Assembly: GCA_028284905.1 (NCBI GenBank)
Contig: JANQQU010000084.1
Span: forward strand, 186,001 to 250,000
DNA from: Calditrichia bacterium
GTDB taxonomy: Bacteria > Calditrichota > Calditrichia > RBG-13-44-9 > J075
Length of the DNA stretch: 64,000 bases
Reading direction: 5' to 3'
Below are positions 1 through 9,331 of the stretch, piece after piece (positions within the stretch are counted from its first letter, which is position 1; each line of letters begins with the position of its first letter). The notes below the pieces were generated by a model. That model was given only the letters and a program-made list of their open reading frames with translations. It was not told the origin of the DNA and made no database searches. The translations under genes were made by a program, and so were the position numbers.

Positions 1-2
1 TT

Positions 3-1010
3 TTTGTAAGATCCAATGAATTAAAAGATTTGATATTTGATGCAAAATTACGAATCAATGAATGGAAGATACTTTTTGCGATTGACGGCGAGAAAGATTA
101 TCAGGCAATTGCGAACTTTTTAGAATTACCGGCATCCGATGTCAGCACTACTCTGGACAAGCTGAAGGATATGCAATTTGTTGCACCATTGGATATTGCA
201 GCTACTGCGCTTGAAGATACTGCTGCACCGGAAACTGTTGTTGCAGAGCCGGTGGTCGAAGAAGTTATTGAGATGCCAGAGCCGGAAGTGGAAGCTGCAC
301 CGGAAGTTGAAGAAGCAGTGGAAACAGAAGTCGCTGTCGAAGAAGCTGCAGCGCAGGAAACTGCAGAAGTTAGCGATGAGACGGACGATCTCGACGAGTT
401 GATCGGCAATCTGTTAGACGAAGAAGCGCAAAGCGCCGGAGAAACAAGCAGCGAAGACGTTCTTGAAGCACTGGATGGTGCGGAAAGTGAAGCGCCGGTT
501 GTTGAAGATGATTTTGATCTCGGCAGCATTTTCCAGGAAGATGAAAACGGTGCCGCACCGTCGTTCGACGATCTGGTTAGCGAAGCAACTGCGGAAGCAG
601 TGGAAGAAGTTGCACCGCCCGCAGACGAAGCAACCGCCGTTGATGTGGCAACAGCCCCGACGATTCTGGTTGTCGATGACAGTGTCGTGATTCGTAAAAT
701 GGTTGAAATTGCATTAGAAAATGAAAGCTACAACATTATTTCCGTTGCTACCGGTAAAGAAGCACTTTCTTACCTGGATGAAAACACACCGGACATTATT
801 ATTCTCGACATCATGCTTTCTGATGTAAACGGTTTGGACGTGTTGAAAGCCATTAAAGCAAGTAAGCAGATTCCAGTGGTGATGCTCTCCGCAAAAGACA
901 CCCCGCGGGAAACCAGCAAAGCGAAGCAGCTAGGGGCGGATGATTTCATTCCGAAGCCTTTTAAAGATGAAGAACTTGTCGGAAAAATCAAAGAATTGAT
1001 CAAGCAGTAA
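3..1010 (+). CDS. PatA/PixG-like response regulator (DUF4388-type N-terminus plus C-terminal REC), 5' end probably outside window
   Basis: The reading frame is open to the left window edge, so the gene is probably cut. A TTG at 30 is the first start-like codon, and numbering below uses it. Residues 1-55 look like the winged-helix tail found in PatA/DUF4388 proteins. Residues 56-205 are a very acidic, Glu/Ala/Val-rich linker. The C-terminus is a CheY-like receiver with acidic pair D216/D217, phospho-acceptor D260 and conserved K309 in the KPF motif. The product probably accepts phosphate from the hybrid CheA encoded downstream and passes the signal to a motility machine. It is first of four genes on one strand in a Pix/Pil-Chp-like order. 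Receiver call firm; output role inferred. Confidence 0.85.
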   Translation, partial: FVRSNELKDLIFDAKLRINEWKILFAIDGEKDYQAIANFLELPASDVSTTLDKLKDMQFVAPLDIAATALEDTAAPETVVAEPVVEEVIEMPEPEVEAAPEVEEAVETEVAVEEAAAQETAEVSDETDDLDELIGNLLDEEAQSAGETSSEDVLEALDGAESEAPVVEDDFDLGSIFQEDENGAAPSFDDLVSEATAEAVEEVAPPADEATAVDVATAPTILVVDDSVVIRKMVEIALENESYNIISVATGKEALSYLDENTPDIIILDIMLSDVNGLDVLKAIKASKQIPVVMLSAKDTPRETSKAKQLGADDFIPKPFKDEELVGKIKELIKQ

Positions 1011-1035
1011 GGGTGATTGCTGGTAGAAAGGCAAA

Positions 1036-1515
1036 ATGTCTATTCAAAACGGCCGAAGCGCACAGGAAATGGAACGCCTCTCGGTTTTCGAGTTGGCAGG
1101 GCAGTTATACGGTTTGGATATTATGAAATCTCGCGAGGTGATCTCGCTGCCACGATACACACCATTGCCAAATAGTGTAGAGATTTACAGTGGCGTTTTT
1201 AACCTCCGAGGCGAAATATTTCCATTGGTCGATGTTTCCCCAATCCTGGGACTTCCCTCAAAGCATATACAACCCGATGATATGGTTATTTTACTGGATG
1301 ATATCGCGGAATTTGCCATTGGCGTTCTTGTCGATAAAATCCATAGTGTTGTACCGTATTTCCCCGGTGAAATTAAAATGGCCCGGGGGCTGGTCTCAAA
1401 ACAAATGGAAAAATACCTACAGGGTGTGCTGAATTATAAAGGCAAAGAGAATTTGATCCATATTCTGGATCTCGATAGTGTGTTCAAGACAAAACAAATT
1501 TTAGCTCATTCTTAA
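1036..1515 (+). CDS. cheW: CheW-like coupling protein
   Basis: This 159-residue protein is a single CheW domain, the adaptor that docks chemoreceptors to the CheA kinase in the cytoplasm. The family signatures are visible: the start of the fold in FELAGQLYGLDI, the conserved GVFNLRGEIFPLVDV strand-turn-strand at about 54-68, and the VLVDKIHSVV segment near residue 100. The ATG at 1036 follows an AAAGG site at about 1027. It lies 25 bases after the response regulator and 16 bases before the receptor gene, so all are probably co-transcribed. It is the counterpart of PixI/PilI. The CheW identity is secure; its specific receptor partner is inferred from position. Confidence 0.92.
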   Translation: MSIQNGRSAQEMERLSVFELAGQLYGLDIMKSREVISLPRYTPLPNSVEIYSGVFNLRGEIFPLVDVSPILGLPSKHIQPDDMVILLDDIAEFAIGVLVDKIHSVVPYFPGEIKMARGLVSKQMEKYLQGVLNYKGKENLIHILDLDSVFKTKQILAHS

Positions 1516-1531
1516 TTAAGGTGACTTAATA

Positions 1532-3382
1532 ATGAAACGCAATTATATAGGACTTCAGTGGAAGTTCTTTTTCCGGCTCTTTACAATCTGTTTTCTGGTA
1601 TTGGGCATTGTTGCGTTTCAGTCGTACCGATCTGAAGTAAATGCAGTAAAAGAGCGTTTTGTCCAGCAATTGCTGGAAATTGGCAATGTTATATCGGAGT
1701 TACCACTGGGAGAGAACATCCGAAAAGTATTGTCAGTAAATTCGGATTTCAATGAAGAAGCCGATTTGCTGAAAGAGCAGATAGAGGGAATCTATAATGT
1801 TTTTGCCCCGGGCGATGGCCGCGAATTTGGGGTAAAGACTATTTGGGTCCTCATGCGAAACAACAATTGGCAGGTATTTTACAATACCGACGACCCACCG
1901 CCAAGCTATGGCACCAACGCAAATTTGAATCAAACCATGAAAGACGGTTTGTTACAGTTGTTAACCAACCCCGATCAACCGGTTTATATACCGGAGTTCG
2001 TGGAAGGGGACACATACGTCCATGCCGTGCTAACTCCCATTTTCGATAGCAATAAAGAAATACGGTCGGTGGCTCGCATCGATATTGCCGCAGCAGAACT
2101 GGATGCAGCGATGCCTTCTGCCTGGTTCTATTTCTTTATATACCTGATTGTCGCCGGTATTATCAGTGGCGTTTGCAGCATTATTCTTTCCAAAATGGTT
2201 ACCCGTCCCATCGACCATTATATCGATTTTGTAAATAAAGTTTCCGAAGGGAATTATCACCTTCGTCTGGAAATGCTCACCCAGGATGAGCTGGAAAAAA
2301 TTGGCCATGCATTAAATCTGATGCTGGAAAAACTGGAAGGCTTGATCGAAACGGAAGCCGACAGGGATCGTTTACAGAAGAATATCACCAGTCTGCTTAG
2401 TATTGTATCCGCAGCTGCTGATGGTGATTTTACCGTTAGCGCGGAAGTAACCGCAGACACGCTGGGCGCATTGGCCGATTCCTTTAATCTGATGGTCGCG
2501 GATTTATCTACCCTGATTCGTGATGTCAAGAGTTCAGCGGATCAAATCTCTCGCTCTACCCGGGAGATTCTCGTCAATTCCGAAGGCATGTCCCGTGGGG
2601 CAGACACGCAAGCCAAGGAAAATGAAATCACCTACGATGCCGCTAGGGAAATGGCCGATTTGCTCGAATATGCCAATGTGAGAACTTCCCAAGCCGCCGA
2701 ATCTGCCCGCCGGGCAGCGCAGGTGGCTATGGCCGGCACAGAAGTTGTCAAAAAATCCACCGAAGGTATGCACAGCATCAGCGATCGCGTTCAGGAAACC
2801 GCGCAACGGGTGCGGGCGCTGGGCGAAAGTTCTGTGCAAATCGGGGAAATCATTGAAGTTATTAGCGATATTGCCAAGCGAACAAACATTCTCGCCTTAA
2901 ATGCAACCATTGAAGCCGCACGTGCCGGGGAAGCTGGCAGAGGATTTGCAGTTGTTGCAGACGAAGTGCGGATGCTGGCAGAGCGCTCCAGCCAGGCAGC
3001 GAAAGATATTGCTGCGATTATTGCAACAATTCAGGCTGGTACCAAAGAGGCCGTTGTGGCCATGGAAAAGGGCACAGATGAAGTGGAACGTGGTACCCAT
3101 TATGTAGATGAAGCGGGGGCTGCGTTAAAAGAAATTATTGAAATGGTTCAAGATTCGTCACAATCTATCACAGAAATTTCAGGAGCTTTCCAACAGCAGG
3201 CGAAGTCCAGTTCCGATATTGCCGAGGCAATGAAGCGAACCGCGACAATCGCTAAGGAGACGGCCATTGGCGCCAAACAATCCCGAAAGCTGGCAGAGCA
3301 GATGGAAACGCTCTCCCGAATGTTGAACACGGCGGTTTCAAAATTCCGTCTGAGTAAGGTGACGACGAACCACAAAATGTAA
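1532..3382 (+). CDS. Methyl-accepting chemotaxis protein (PixJ/PilJ-like receptor)
   Basis: This 616-residue transmembrane receptor has a first membrane helix at about 12-30, a periplasmic domain of about 165 residues, and a second helix at about 197-220. A HAMP domain follows from about 221 to 275, then a second HAMP-like segment at about 284-335 (the motif ADGDF...LADSFNLMV). The coiled-coil signalling domain has the highly conserved tip at about 444-490 ([19 protein letters not shown]). The sensed ligand cannot be told from sequence. No CheR or CheB gene is seen in the window, so adaptation enzymes must lie elsewhere or be absent. It sits between CheW and CheA genes and should form a signalling array with them. 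Confidence 0.93.
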   Translation: MKRNYIGLQWKFFFRLFTICFLVLGIVAFQSYRSEVNAVKERFVQQLLEIGNVISELPLGENIRKVLSVNSDFNEEADLLKEQIEGIYNVFAPGDGREFGVKTIWVLMRNNNWQVFYNTDDPPPSYGTNANLNQTMKDGLLQLLTNPDQPVYIPEFVEGDTYVHAVLTPIFDSNKEIRSVARIDIAAAELDAAMPSAWFYFFIYLIVAGIISGVCSIILSKMVTRPIDHYIDFVNKVSEGNYHLRLEMLTQDELEKIGHALNLMLEKLEGLIETEADRDRLQKNITSLLSIVSAAADGDFTVSAEVTADTLGALADSFNLMVADLSTLIRDVKSSADQISRSTREILVNSEGMSRGADTQAKENEITYDAAREMADLLEYANVRTSQAAESARRAAQVAMAGTEVVKKSTEGMHSISDRVQETAQRVRALGESSVQIGEIIEVISDIAKRTNILALNATIEAARAGEAGRGFAVVADEVRMLAERSSQAAKDIAAIIATIQAGTKEAVVAMEKGTDEVERGTHYVDEAGAALKEIIEMVQDSSQSITEISGAFQQQAKSSSDIAEAMKRTATIAKETAIGAKQSRKLAEQMETLSRMLNTAVSKFRLSKVTTNHKM

Positions 3383-3414
3383 GTCTGAGAAATTAAACCA
3401 AGCAAGGTTGCTAT

Positions 3415-6400
3415 ATGAAGTCAACTACAGCCGTAAACTTCGAAACATTTTATTTCAACGAATTAATCAGCAATATCCATAAAAATGGGCAAAAATCTTA
3501 CACTCCGGAGTCCTGGGAATATCTGGAAAAGTTACTCCAATCCCTGGATTTTGATGCTGATGCCCAGGAAAGCATTGAGAAACTGGCTGGTTCCCAGCAA
3601 ACCAGTGATCTCGCAATTTTCTTTTCGGATATCCTTGATCAGTTGCACGCAGTATCTGCAGAAGATGCCCTGCAAAAGGTCGATACATATACAGAAGATT
3701 TTCTGGAGATTTTCCAGGTATTTTTACAGCAGGAAGAATGGAAATCAGCAATCGACGCCGAATTTTCTGCTGCTGAAACTGCAGCAGCCACTGCCTCCGC
3801 CGAACCGGCAGCAACATCTGTCGAGGCGGATGATACGGCTGTTTCTCTCGTTGAATATTGCCAGCATCTCGTTAATGAAAAAATTCAATCCGGCAAATCA
3901 GATCTCCCCGCAGAAATGCAGGATGTTTTTGTGAATAGCCTCAGTGATATCTATGAAAATCCCGCAATTGCCGAATTTATTCAGGATGAATTACCGGATC
4001 CCCGCGCAACAAGATTTGGTGAAATTTCCCAGGAAATTTCCGGTATTTCCAGCAGCGATGATGTTGAAGCGTTTATGATGAATTTTACCCCGATGCTTAG
4101 CCAGTGGGTGTTCCTATTTTCCGGAATGCTGGTCGAACATTACGACTCATTGACCGAAATTTACAATAAAGCAACATCGGAAGCGCCCGCTGAAACTGCG
4201 GATGAAACTGAAGACTTCACAGAAATTTTTGCGGACACTGCGGACGAAGCAGTAACGGAAGTCCAGGAATTTGCAGATAGTGGTGAAACGGAAGAAAGAC
4301 CTTTTGAAGAAATGTTTGATGAGGCGGAAGCGGCCTTATCTGACCTTGACACAGTTGAAGAAGAAGCTGCCGAAGAACTTGATGCTATCGTAGAAAGCGT
4401 CAACGAACGCCCGAATAAACCGGAACGGCCTGCTGCAATGAGTGATGATGAAAAGCAGCGCCGCCTTGATCTGCGTGAATATGTGATTAGCGAAGTTGAA
4501 TCCTACGGCGAAGAGGCTCTGGCATTAATCGACGTATTACGTAACGACCCTGCAAATAGCGGCAACGCTGCCCAGCTTGTGGAAAATCTGAAGGGAATGA
4601 AAGACCTCGGTAAAATTCACGGCTATCCTGGTATTGAGCAACCCGCGGATCGTATCCTCCAGTTATTCAATCACTTACAGGGGGAAGGGGAATCCTTTAG
4701 TGCGGAAGATAAAGAGATTGTAGAAAAGATGTTCGCGATGTTACCGGCCTATATCAATGCTGTTGTGGATGAGGCGGAAGACAGTGGACTGGAAAATATT
4801 CTCGATATGCTCACCATTCTGAAAGTGAAAGCTGTCGAAAGCGATATCGAATGTGGCTTCCAGGCCTCCGAAACTCGCCAGGTGGCTTTCCAGGATGTCG
4901 CCAGCCGCTACTTTCAGCAGTTGCAAGAGCGTTGGCAGGCAGGAAATGTTGAAGATGCGGCAATTGCACCGGCACTTGATAACCTGGCTTATTGGAGCAT
5001 GCTGCTAATGCCGGCCAGCGCGGTTGGCACTATTCAACTGCTGCCGCAGGTTTTTTCAACTGAAAAATATCAGGGATTTTCCCCGGATGAGAAGCAATGG
5101 GTTGGGAATATCCTGAAAGACTGGCAGGAAAATTTTACGACCGTTTCTGAAAACGACTGGCATACTTATTACGAGAATTTTACTGATCTGCTCTCCGGTG
5201 AAGGCCTTTCCGGCGATTTCATTAGTGTTCAGGAAGCAGCACCAGCATTTAAAGAGGTGGTTCTCAGACTGCTGTACGATGTGATCTCCGATGCTGCGAC
5301 TCGGGGAGAGAACTTCGCCAGTGACATTAAAGATAAATTGAGCGGTTTTTTCCGGCAGGCTCAAGATAATTGCCAATTAGTGCGCAATGCCGAACTGGAA
5401 ACATTTTTTGGTGACCTTGGTGAACAACTACGGGATTTTGATTCTGCCCAGGTGTTGGATCCGGAAGAATTTCAGGATCAGCTAAATGAATTTTTGTTAA
5501 TGCTTAAAATTAGCCTGGAAAGTTATCCGGCCCCAATGCCGATCGATGAGTTGATTACGATGTTCGATGATGTGTTGAATCAGGTTCGCGAAGAAACCGA
5601 TTCATTGCTTTCCGATGGCACAGATAAAGCGGTTGACAGCGGTTTTAATCGGCTGCTGGAACAAGAAGAGCAAGCACTTGCTGCTCAGAAAGCCGCCGAT
5701 GGTGATCTTTTTGACACAGCTGAAGAGGATACATCTTCCAGCGAGATTGACGAAGTCTTTAATCTTGAAGCCAGCGGTTATGTAGATGACATGCGGGAAA
5801 CCATTGAGAAGCTCGAAGGGAATCTGAACGATAAAGACCTTTGGCATGAGCTCAGTATTACCACGCATACCCTGAAAGGGTCTGCAAAGATGGTTGGCCG
5901 GAGCGACATCGCAGAACTGGCAGAACCAGTTGATGAGATGATCGAAAAGATCGGCGCTGATGAATTGATGGTTGAACTGGAAATCGTTACGGTGCTCAGT
6001 GCTTTTGTTGATGCCGTTGCCGAGCGCATTCAGCGGAAAAATGCGGACGCCGGTGATGTTCTGGAACAGCTGGAAGCTTATTCAAATAAATTTATGGTGG
6101 AAGCAGAGCCGGAAGATGTGGCAGAAGCTGACACCGAAGATATTGCTACCGCAACGGAAACTGAAGAAACAGCCGCCGATACTGGCGAAGATGTGCCTTC
6201 ACTGGAAGAGTTTGTACATCTGAAAGAGCAGGATCCGGAATTGCTGGAGATTTTCCAGAATGAGGTTGGTAGTAATTTTGATACGGTCGAAAAAAACCTG
6301 ACAAACCTTGAGAAGTTTACTTATGACAAGGAAGCGATCCAGCAGGTAGAACGCGCTGTGCATGAAATTCGCTCTGCATCGAAAATGCTCGGTGTCAGTG

Positions 6401-9222
6401 AAATTGCCGATATTGCTGACCGCATGGAAAAGGTTTGCGAAAAACTGATCTTGAAAGAGATCACCGATATTAAAGAGACGGTGCCGGTCATGCGCCGGGG
6501 AATGTATGTTATCCGGGAATTGACGACCAATCACTCTATTCGTCAGTCGATCTACGACGAAGTTATTGGGAATCTCGATCTGCTGCTGCGTGGGGAAAAC
6601 CTGCCAGACGCAGACGATGTTGAAAATGCCTGGGAAACCGAACCGGCCGAAGAAAGTTTTGCAGCCGTTTCCACAGACGATAGCAGCGAAGAGACGACGG
6701 TAATTCCGTTGTTGGATCAGATGCTCGAAGACGTGGACGAAGGTGAAGCTGCTGTTGTCGAAGAGGCACCCGCTGAAGCAAAATTTGAGCCGTTACCGGT
6801 GGCACCGCAAGTGCTGGAATTATATTTGCAGGAATCTCAGGAGCAAATGGATGATATCAATTACATCCTGCTCAAGCTGGAAAAAGATCCTGATAATGAA
6901 GAGTTCCAGCAACATCTGATGCGTTGTATGCATACTCTGAAAGGCTCTTCGGGAATGGTTTATGCCAGCCATATCGAAAAATTGGCGCATCGTTGCGAAG
7001 ACATCATGGAGCAGAATATTCATGATAAGAATTCTCTCGACGAAAACCTTTTTGATCTCCTCTTTGAAGTGATGGATGAAATCAGTGTTATCCTCGATTC
7101 CATCCGGGATACCAGCAAGGAAAAGGTCGTTAATTATGCGGATCTGCTGAAGAAGCTGACCGCCTATCAGGAAGGCGTGGCAATTCCGGTTGCGGAAGAA
7201 GCACCTGCGGAAGCGGTTGCCGAGGAAGCACCGGCCCCTCAACCGGTAGTGGAAGTATCACCGGAGGAATCGGCCGCAGCCGCTGCTGCTCGGAAAGATA
7301 CTTTCCTGCGCCTGAATATTAACAAGATGAATCACCTGCTCAATCTTGCGGCAGAACTGGTGATCAGTAATAATCAGTTCAAGAATCAGCTCGATCGCCT
7401 GAAAGGCCTGGTGCCGGTGATGAACAACAATCTGAAGGTCTATCGGGATACCGAAGATTTTCTCAATGCGATTGTTCGGGAAGGGAAGCAGATTCAGGGC
7501 GTTCTGGAGCAGTTGGTTGAAAACAAGCCGGGTGTTAAAGATTCCCTGAAGAAGCAGGTAGAAACTGTTCAACGGGCCTTGAAAAATGTTAAATCCATGC
7601 AGGATGAAGCAACAACACTCAGCCATTCACTGAAGGAAAACTCAAAGACCTACGATGAAAACCTGCAGAAGCTGAATAAGCTGAGTAATGAATTGCTCGA
7701 CGAAATTATGCAGGCGCGTCTGGTGCCGATTAATATGCTCTTCCAGCGTTTCCACCGGCCGATCCGCGATCTGGCCCGTCAGTTGGAAAAACAGATTCGC
7801 CTGAGCATCATCGGGGAAGAGACCGAGCTGGATCGTACCTTGATTGACGAGCTCTATGAACCATTGTTACATATCATTCGCAATGCGATTGATCATGGTC
7901 TGGAAACTGTCGAAGGTCGTAAGAGCAGCGGCAAGAATCCGGAAGGCACTTTGGAAATTAAAGCATCCCGGGATCGTAACCAGGTGATCATTGAAGTGAA
8001 AGATGACGGCCGTGGCATTGATCTGGAGCGGGTTAAAAACTCTGCAATCTCCAAGGGATTATTGACCGAGGAAGATGCGGAAACGATGAGCGAGCAGGAA
8101 TTGTTCGAATATCTCTTCTATCCGGGATTCTCTACTGCCAAGGAAACAACCATGGTCTCCGGCCGCGGCGTTGGTCTGGATGCAGTAAAAACCCAGATTG
8201 AAAAAGCCAAGGGCGATATCCGGATGTATACGGAAAAAGGGAAGGGAACTTCCTTCAGTATTCGGGTGCCGATTTCCTTGTCGGTGATCCAATCCATGTT
8301 GGTTGACGTAAACGGCCATGTCTACTCCGTGCCGCTTCTTCAGGTGGAAGAAACGCTGCACGTTAGCGGGCAGGACATTCTCAGCGAAAAAGGGAAGTTC
8401 TTTATTCGTTACCGGGAACGGAAAATTCCGGTCTTGCAGCTCAGTCAGTTACTGCGGATGCGCGGCATTCAGGAGAAAGATATCTCCAGCGCTGCCAGCT
8501 ATCCGGTAATTATGGTGCAGGACGAAGGTAGCCGGGTGGCACTCCTGGTGGATAAAATTATTCGCCGTGAAGAGATTCTCATTAAATCCCTCGGGCCGGG
8601 ACTGCGTCGCTTGAAATACATTTCCGGTGGATCGATTATGGCCGATGGCCAGGTTGTTCTGGTGATTGATGTGCCGCAAATTATCCAGGATCTCAGTAAA
8701 GGTGAGCCGATGGTTAAAGCAGAACCGGCTGCTTTTAAGGAAGAAGCGGATAGTGCAGAAGCAGTCATTACCGATGATTCCGACAAGTCTGTTGTAGAGC
8801 CCGCAGCGGCACCGCGTCCCCCGCGGAAGCGGAAGCGCATCGAAGGCCGTAAGCCGGTTGCGCTGGTAGTAGACGATTCCCTCAGTATTCGTAAATACCT
8901 GAGCAGCTTGTTAATGCAAAAGGGATATGCAACCGATACGGCAAGAAATGGCTACGAAGCGCTGGAATTACTTAACAAGCAGGACTTTGACATAATGGTC
9001 ACTGACCTGGAAATGCCAAAGCTTTCCGGCTATGAATTAATCGAAACACTGCGGTATGATCAGCGCTTTACCGGATTTCCGATTATCGTTTTAACCGGAC
9101 GGGCCGGCGATAATTTCCGTCAGCTGACAACCGAACTGGGTGCTGATGCCTACATCATCAAACCATTCAAAGACCGGGAATTATTCGATCAGATTGATAA
9201 GTTTATCGAATACAAAGCTTAA
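3415..9222 (+). CDS. cheA: Hybrid CheA histidine kinase with three Hpt domains and C-terminal receiver (ChpA/PixL-like)
   Basis: This 1935-residue kinase is about three times the usual CheA length. Residues 1-760 are mostly helical and acidic, with no motif I recognise. Three Hpt domains follow, with histidines at H818 (HTLKGSAKM), H983 (HEIRSASKM, a variant) and H1173 (HTLKGSSGM), separated by acidic linkers. Next come the dimerisation helices, an ATPase domain with N-box near 1486-1497 (RNAIDHG), G boxes near 1530 (DDGRGID) and 1583 (GRGVGLDAV), a CheW-like domain, and a receiver with D1820/D1821, phospho-acceptor D1864 and a KPF lysine. Long multi-Hpt CheA-receiver proteins are typical of ChpA and PixL, which control type IV pili. 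The gene ends 24 bases before a strong terminator. Confidence 0.94.
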   Translation: MKSTTAVNFETFYFNELISNIHKNGQKSYTPESWEYLEKLLQSLDFDADAQESIEKLAGSQQTSDLAIFFSDILDQLHAVSAEDALQKVDTYTEDFLEIFQVFLQQEEWKSAIDAEFSAAETAAATASAEPAATSVEADDTAVSLVEYCQHLVNEKIQSGKSDLPAEMQDVFVNSLSDIYENPAIAEFIQDELPDPRATRFGEISQEISGISSSDDVEAFMMNFTPMLSQWVFLFSGMLVEHYDSLTEIYNKATSEAPAETADETEDFTEIFADTADEAVTEVQEFADSGETEERPFEEMFDEAEAALSDLDTVEEEAAEELDAIVESVNERPNKPERPAAMSDDEKQRRLDLREYVISEVESYGEEALALIDVLRNDPANSGNAAQLVENLKGMKDLGKIHGYPGIEQPADRILQLFNHLQGEGESFSAEDKEIVEKMFAMLPAYINAVVDEAEDSGLENILDMLTILKVKAVESDIECGFQASETRQVAFQDVASRYFQQLQERWQAGNVEDAAIAPALDNLAYWSMLLMPASAVGTIQLLPQVFSTEKYQGFSPDEKQWVGNILKDWQENFTTVSENDWHTYYENFTDLLSGEGLSGDFISVQEAAPAFKEVVLRLLYDVISDAATRGENFASDIKDKLSGFFRQAQDNCQLVRNAELETFFGDLGEQLRDFDSAQVLDPEEFQDQLNEFLLMLKISLESYPAPMPIDELITMFDDVLNQVREETDSLLSDGTDKAVDSGFNRLLEQEEQALAAQKAADGDLFDTAEEDTSSSEIDEVFNLEASGYVDDMRETIEKLEGNLNDKDLWHELSITTHTLKGSAKMVGRSDIAELAEPVDEMIEKIGADELMVELEIVTVLSAFVDAVAERIQRKNADAGDVLEQLEAYSNKFMVEAEPEDVAEADTEDIATATETEETAADTGEDVPSLEEFVHLKEQDPELLEIFQNEVGSNFDTVEKNLTNLEKFTYDKEAIQQVERAVHEIRSASKMLGVSEIADIADRMEKVCEKLILKEITDIKETVPVMRRGMYVIRELTTNHSIRQSIYDEVIGNLDLLLRGENLPDADDVENAWETEPAEESFAAVSTDDSSEETTVIPLLDQMLEDVDEGEAAVVEEAPAEAKFEPLPVAPQVLELYLQESQEQMDDINYILLKLEKDPDNEEFQQHLMRCMHTLKGSSGMVYASHIEKLAHRCEDIMEQNIHDKNSLDENLFDLLFEVMDEISVILDSIRDTSKEKVVNYADLLKKLTAYQEGVAIPVAEEAPAEAVAEEAPAPQPVVEVSPEESAAAAAARKDTFLRLNINKMNHLLNLAAELVISNNQFKNQLDRLKGLVPVMNNNLKVYRDTEDFLNAIVREGKQIQGVLEQLVENKPGVKDSLKKQVETVQRALKNVKSMQDEATTLSHSLKENSKTYDENLQKLNKLSNELLDEIMQARLVPINMLFQRFHRPIRDLARQLEKQIRLSIIGEETELDRTLIDELYEPLLHIIRNAIDHGLETVEGRKSSGKNPEGTLEIKASRDRNQVIIEVKDDGRGIDLERVKNSAISKGLLTEEDAETMSEQELFEYLFYPGFSTAKETTMVSGRGVGLDAVKTQIEKAKGDIRMYTEKGKGTSFSIRVPISLSVIQSMLVDVNGHVYSVPLLQVEETLHVSGQDILSEKGKFFIRYRERKIPVLQLSQLLRMRGIQEKDISSAASYPVIMVQDEGSRVALLVDKIIRREEILIKSLGPGLRRLKYISGGSIMADGQVVLVIDVPQIIQDLSKGEPMVKAEPAAFKEEADSAEAVITDDSDKSVVEPAAAPRPPRKRKRIEGRKPVALVVDDSLSIRKYLSSLLMQKGYATDTARNGYEALELLNKQDFDIMVTDLEMPKLSGYELIETLRYDQRFTGFPIIVLTGRAGDNFRQLTTELGADAYIIKPFKDRELFDQIDKFIEYKA

Positions 9223-9245
9223 TAGCAATAGACACACTTTAATGT

Positions 9246-9281
9246 AAAAAGGGCGCATCCAATCTGGTTGCGCCCTTTTTT
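9246..9281. terminator. Bidirectional rho-independent terminator
   Basis: A GC-rich stem (AAAAAGGGCGCA pairing with TGCGCCCTTTTTT) with an 11-base loop lies between the 3' end of cheA and the 3' end of the convergent minus-strand operon. The A-tract on one side and the T-tract on the other let it act in both directions. Two further hairpins with nearly the same stem occur at 22611 and 22971. Confidence 0.9.
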
Positions 9282-9331
9282 ATTTCTAGCGGACGATGAT
9301 CGCCAACCGCTAGAGTATTTAATCTGTAAAT

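Noticed and set aside
101-529. 142-residue minus-strand frame, rich in Ser and Thr
   Set aside because: It is the antisense shadow of the acidic linker of the response regulator.
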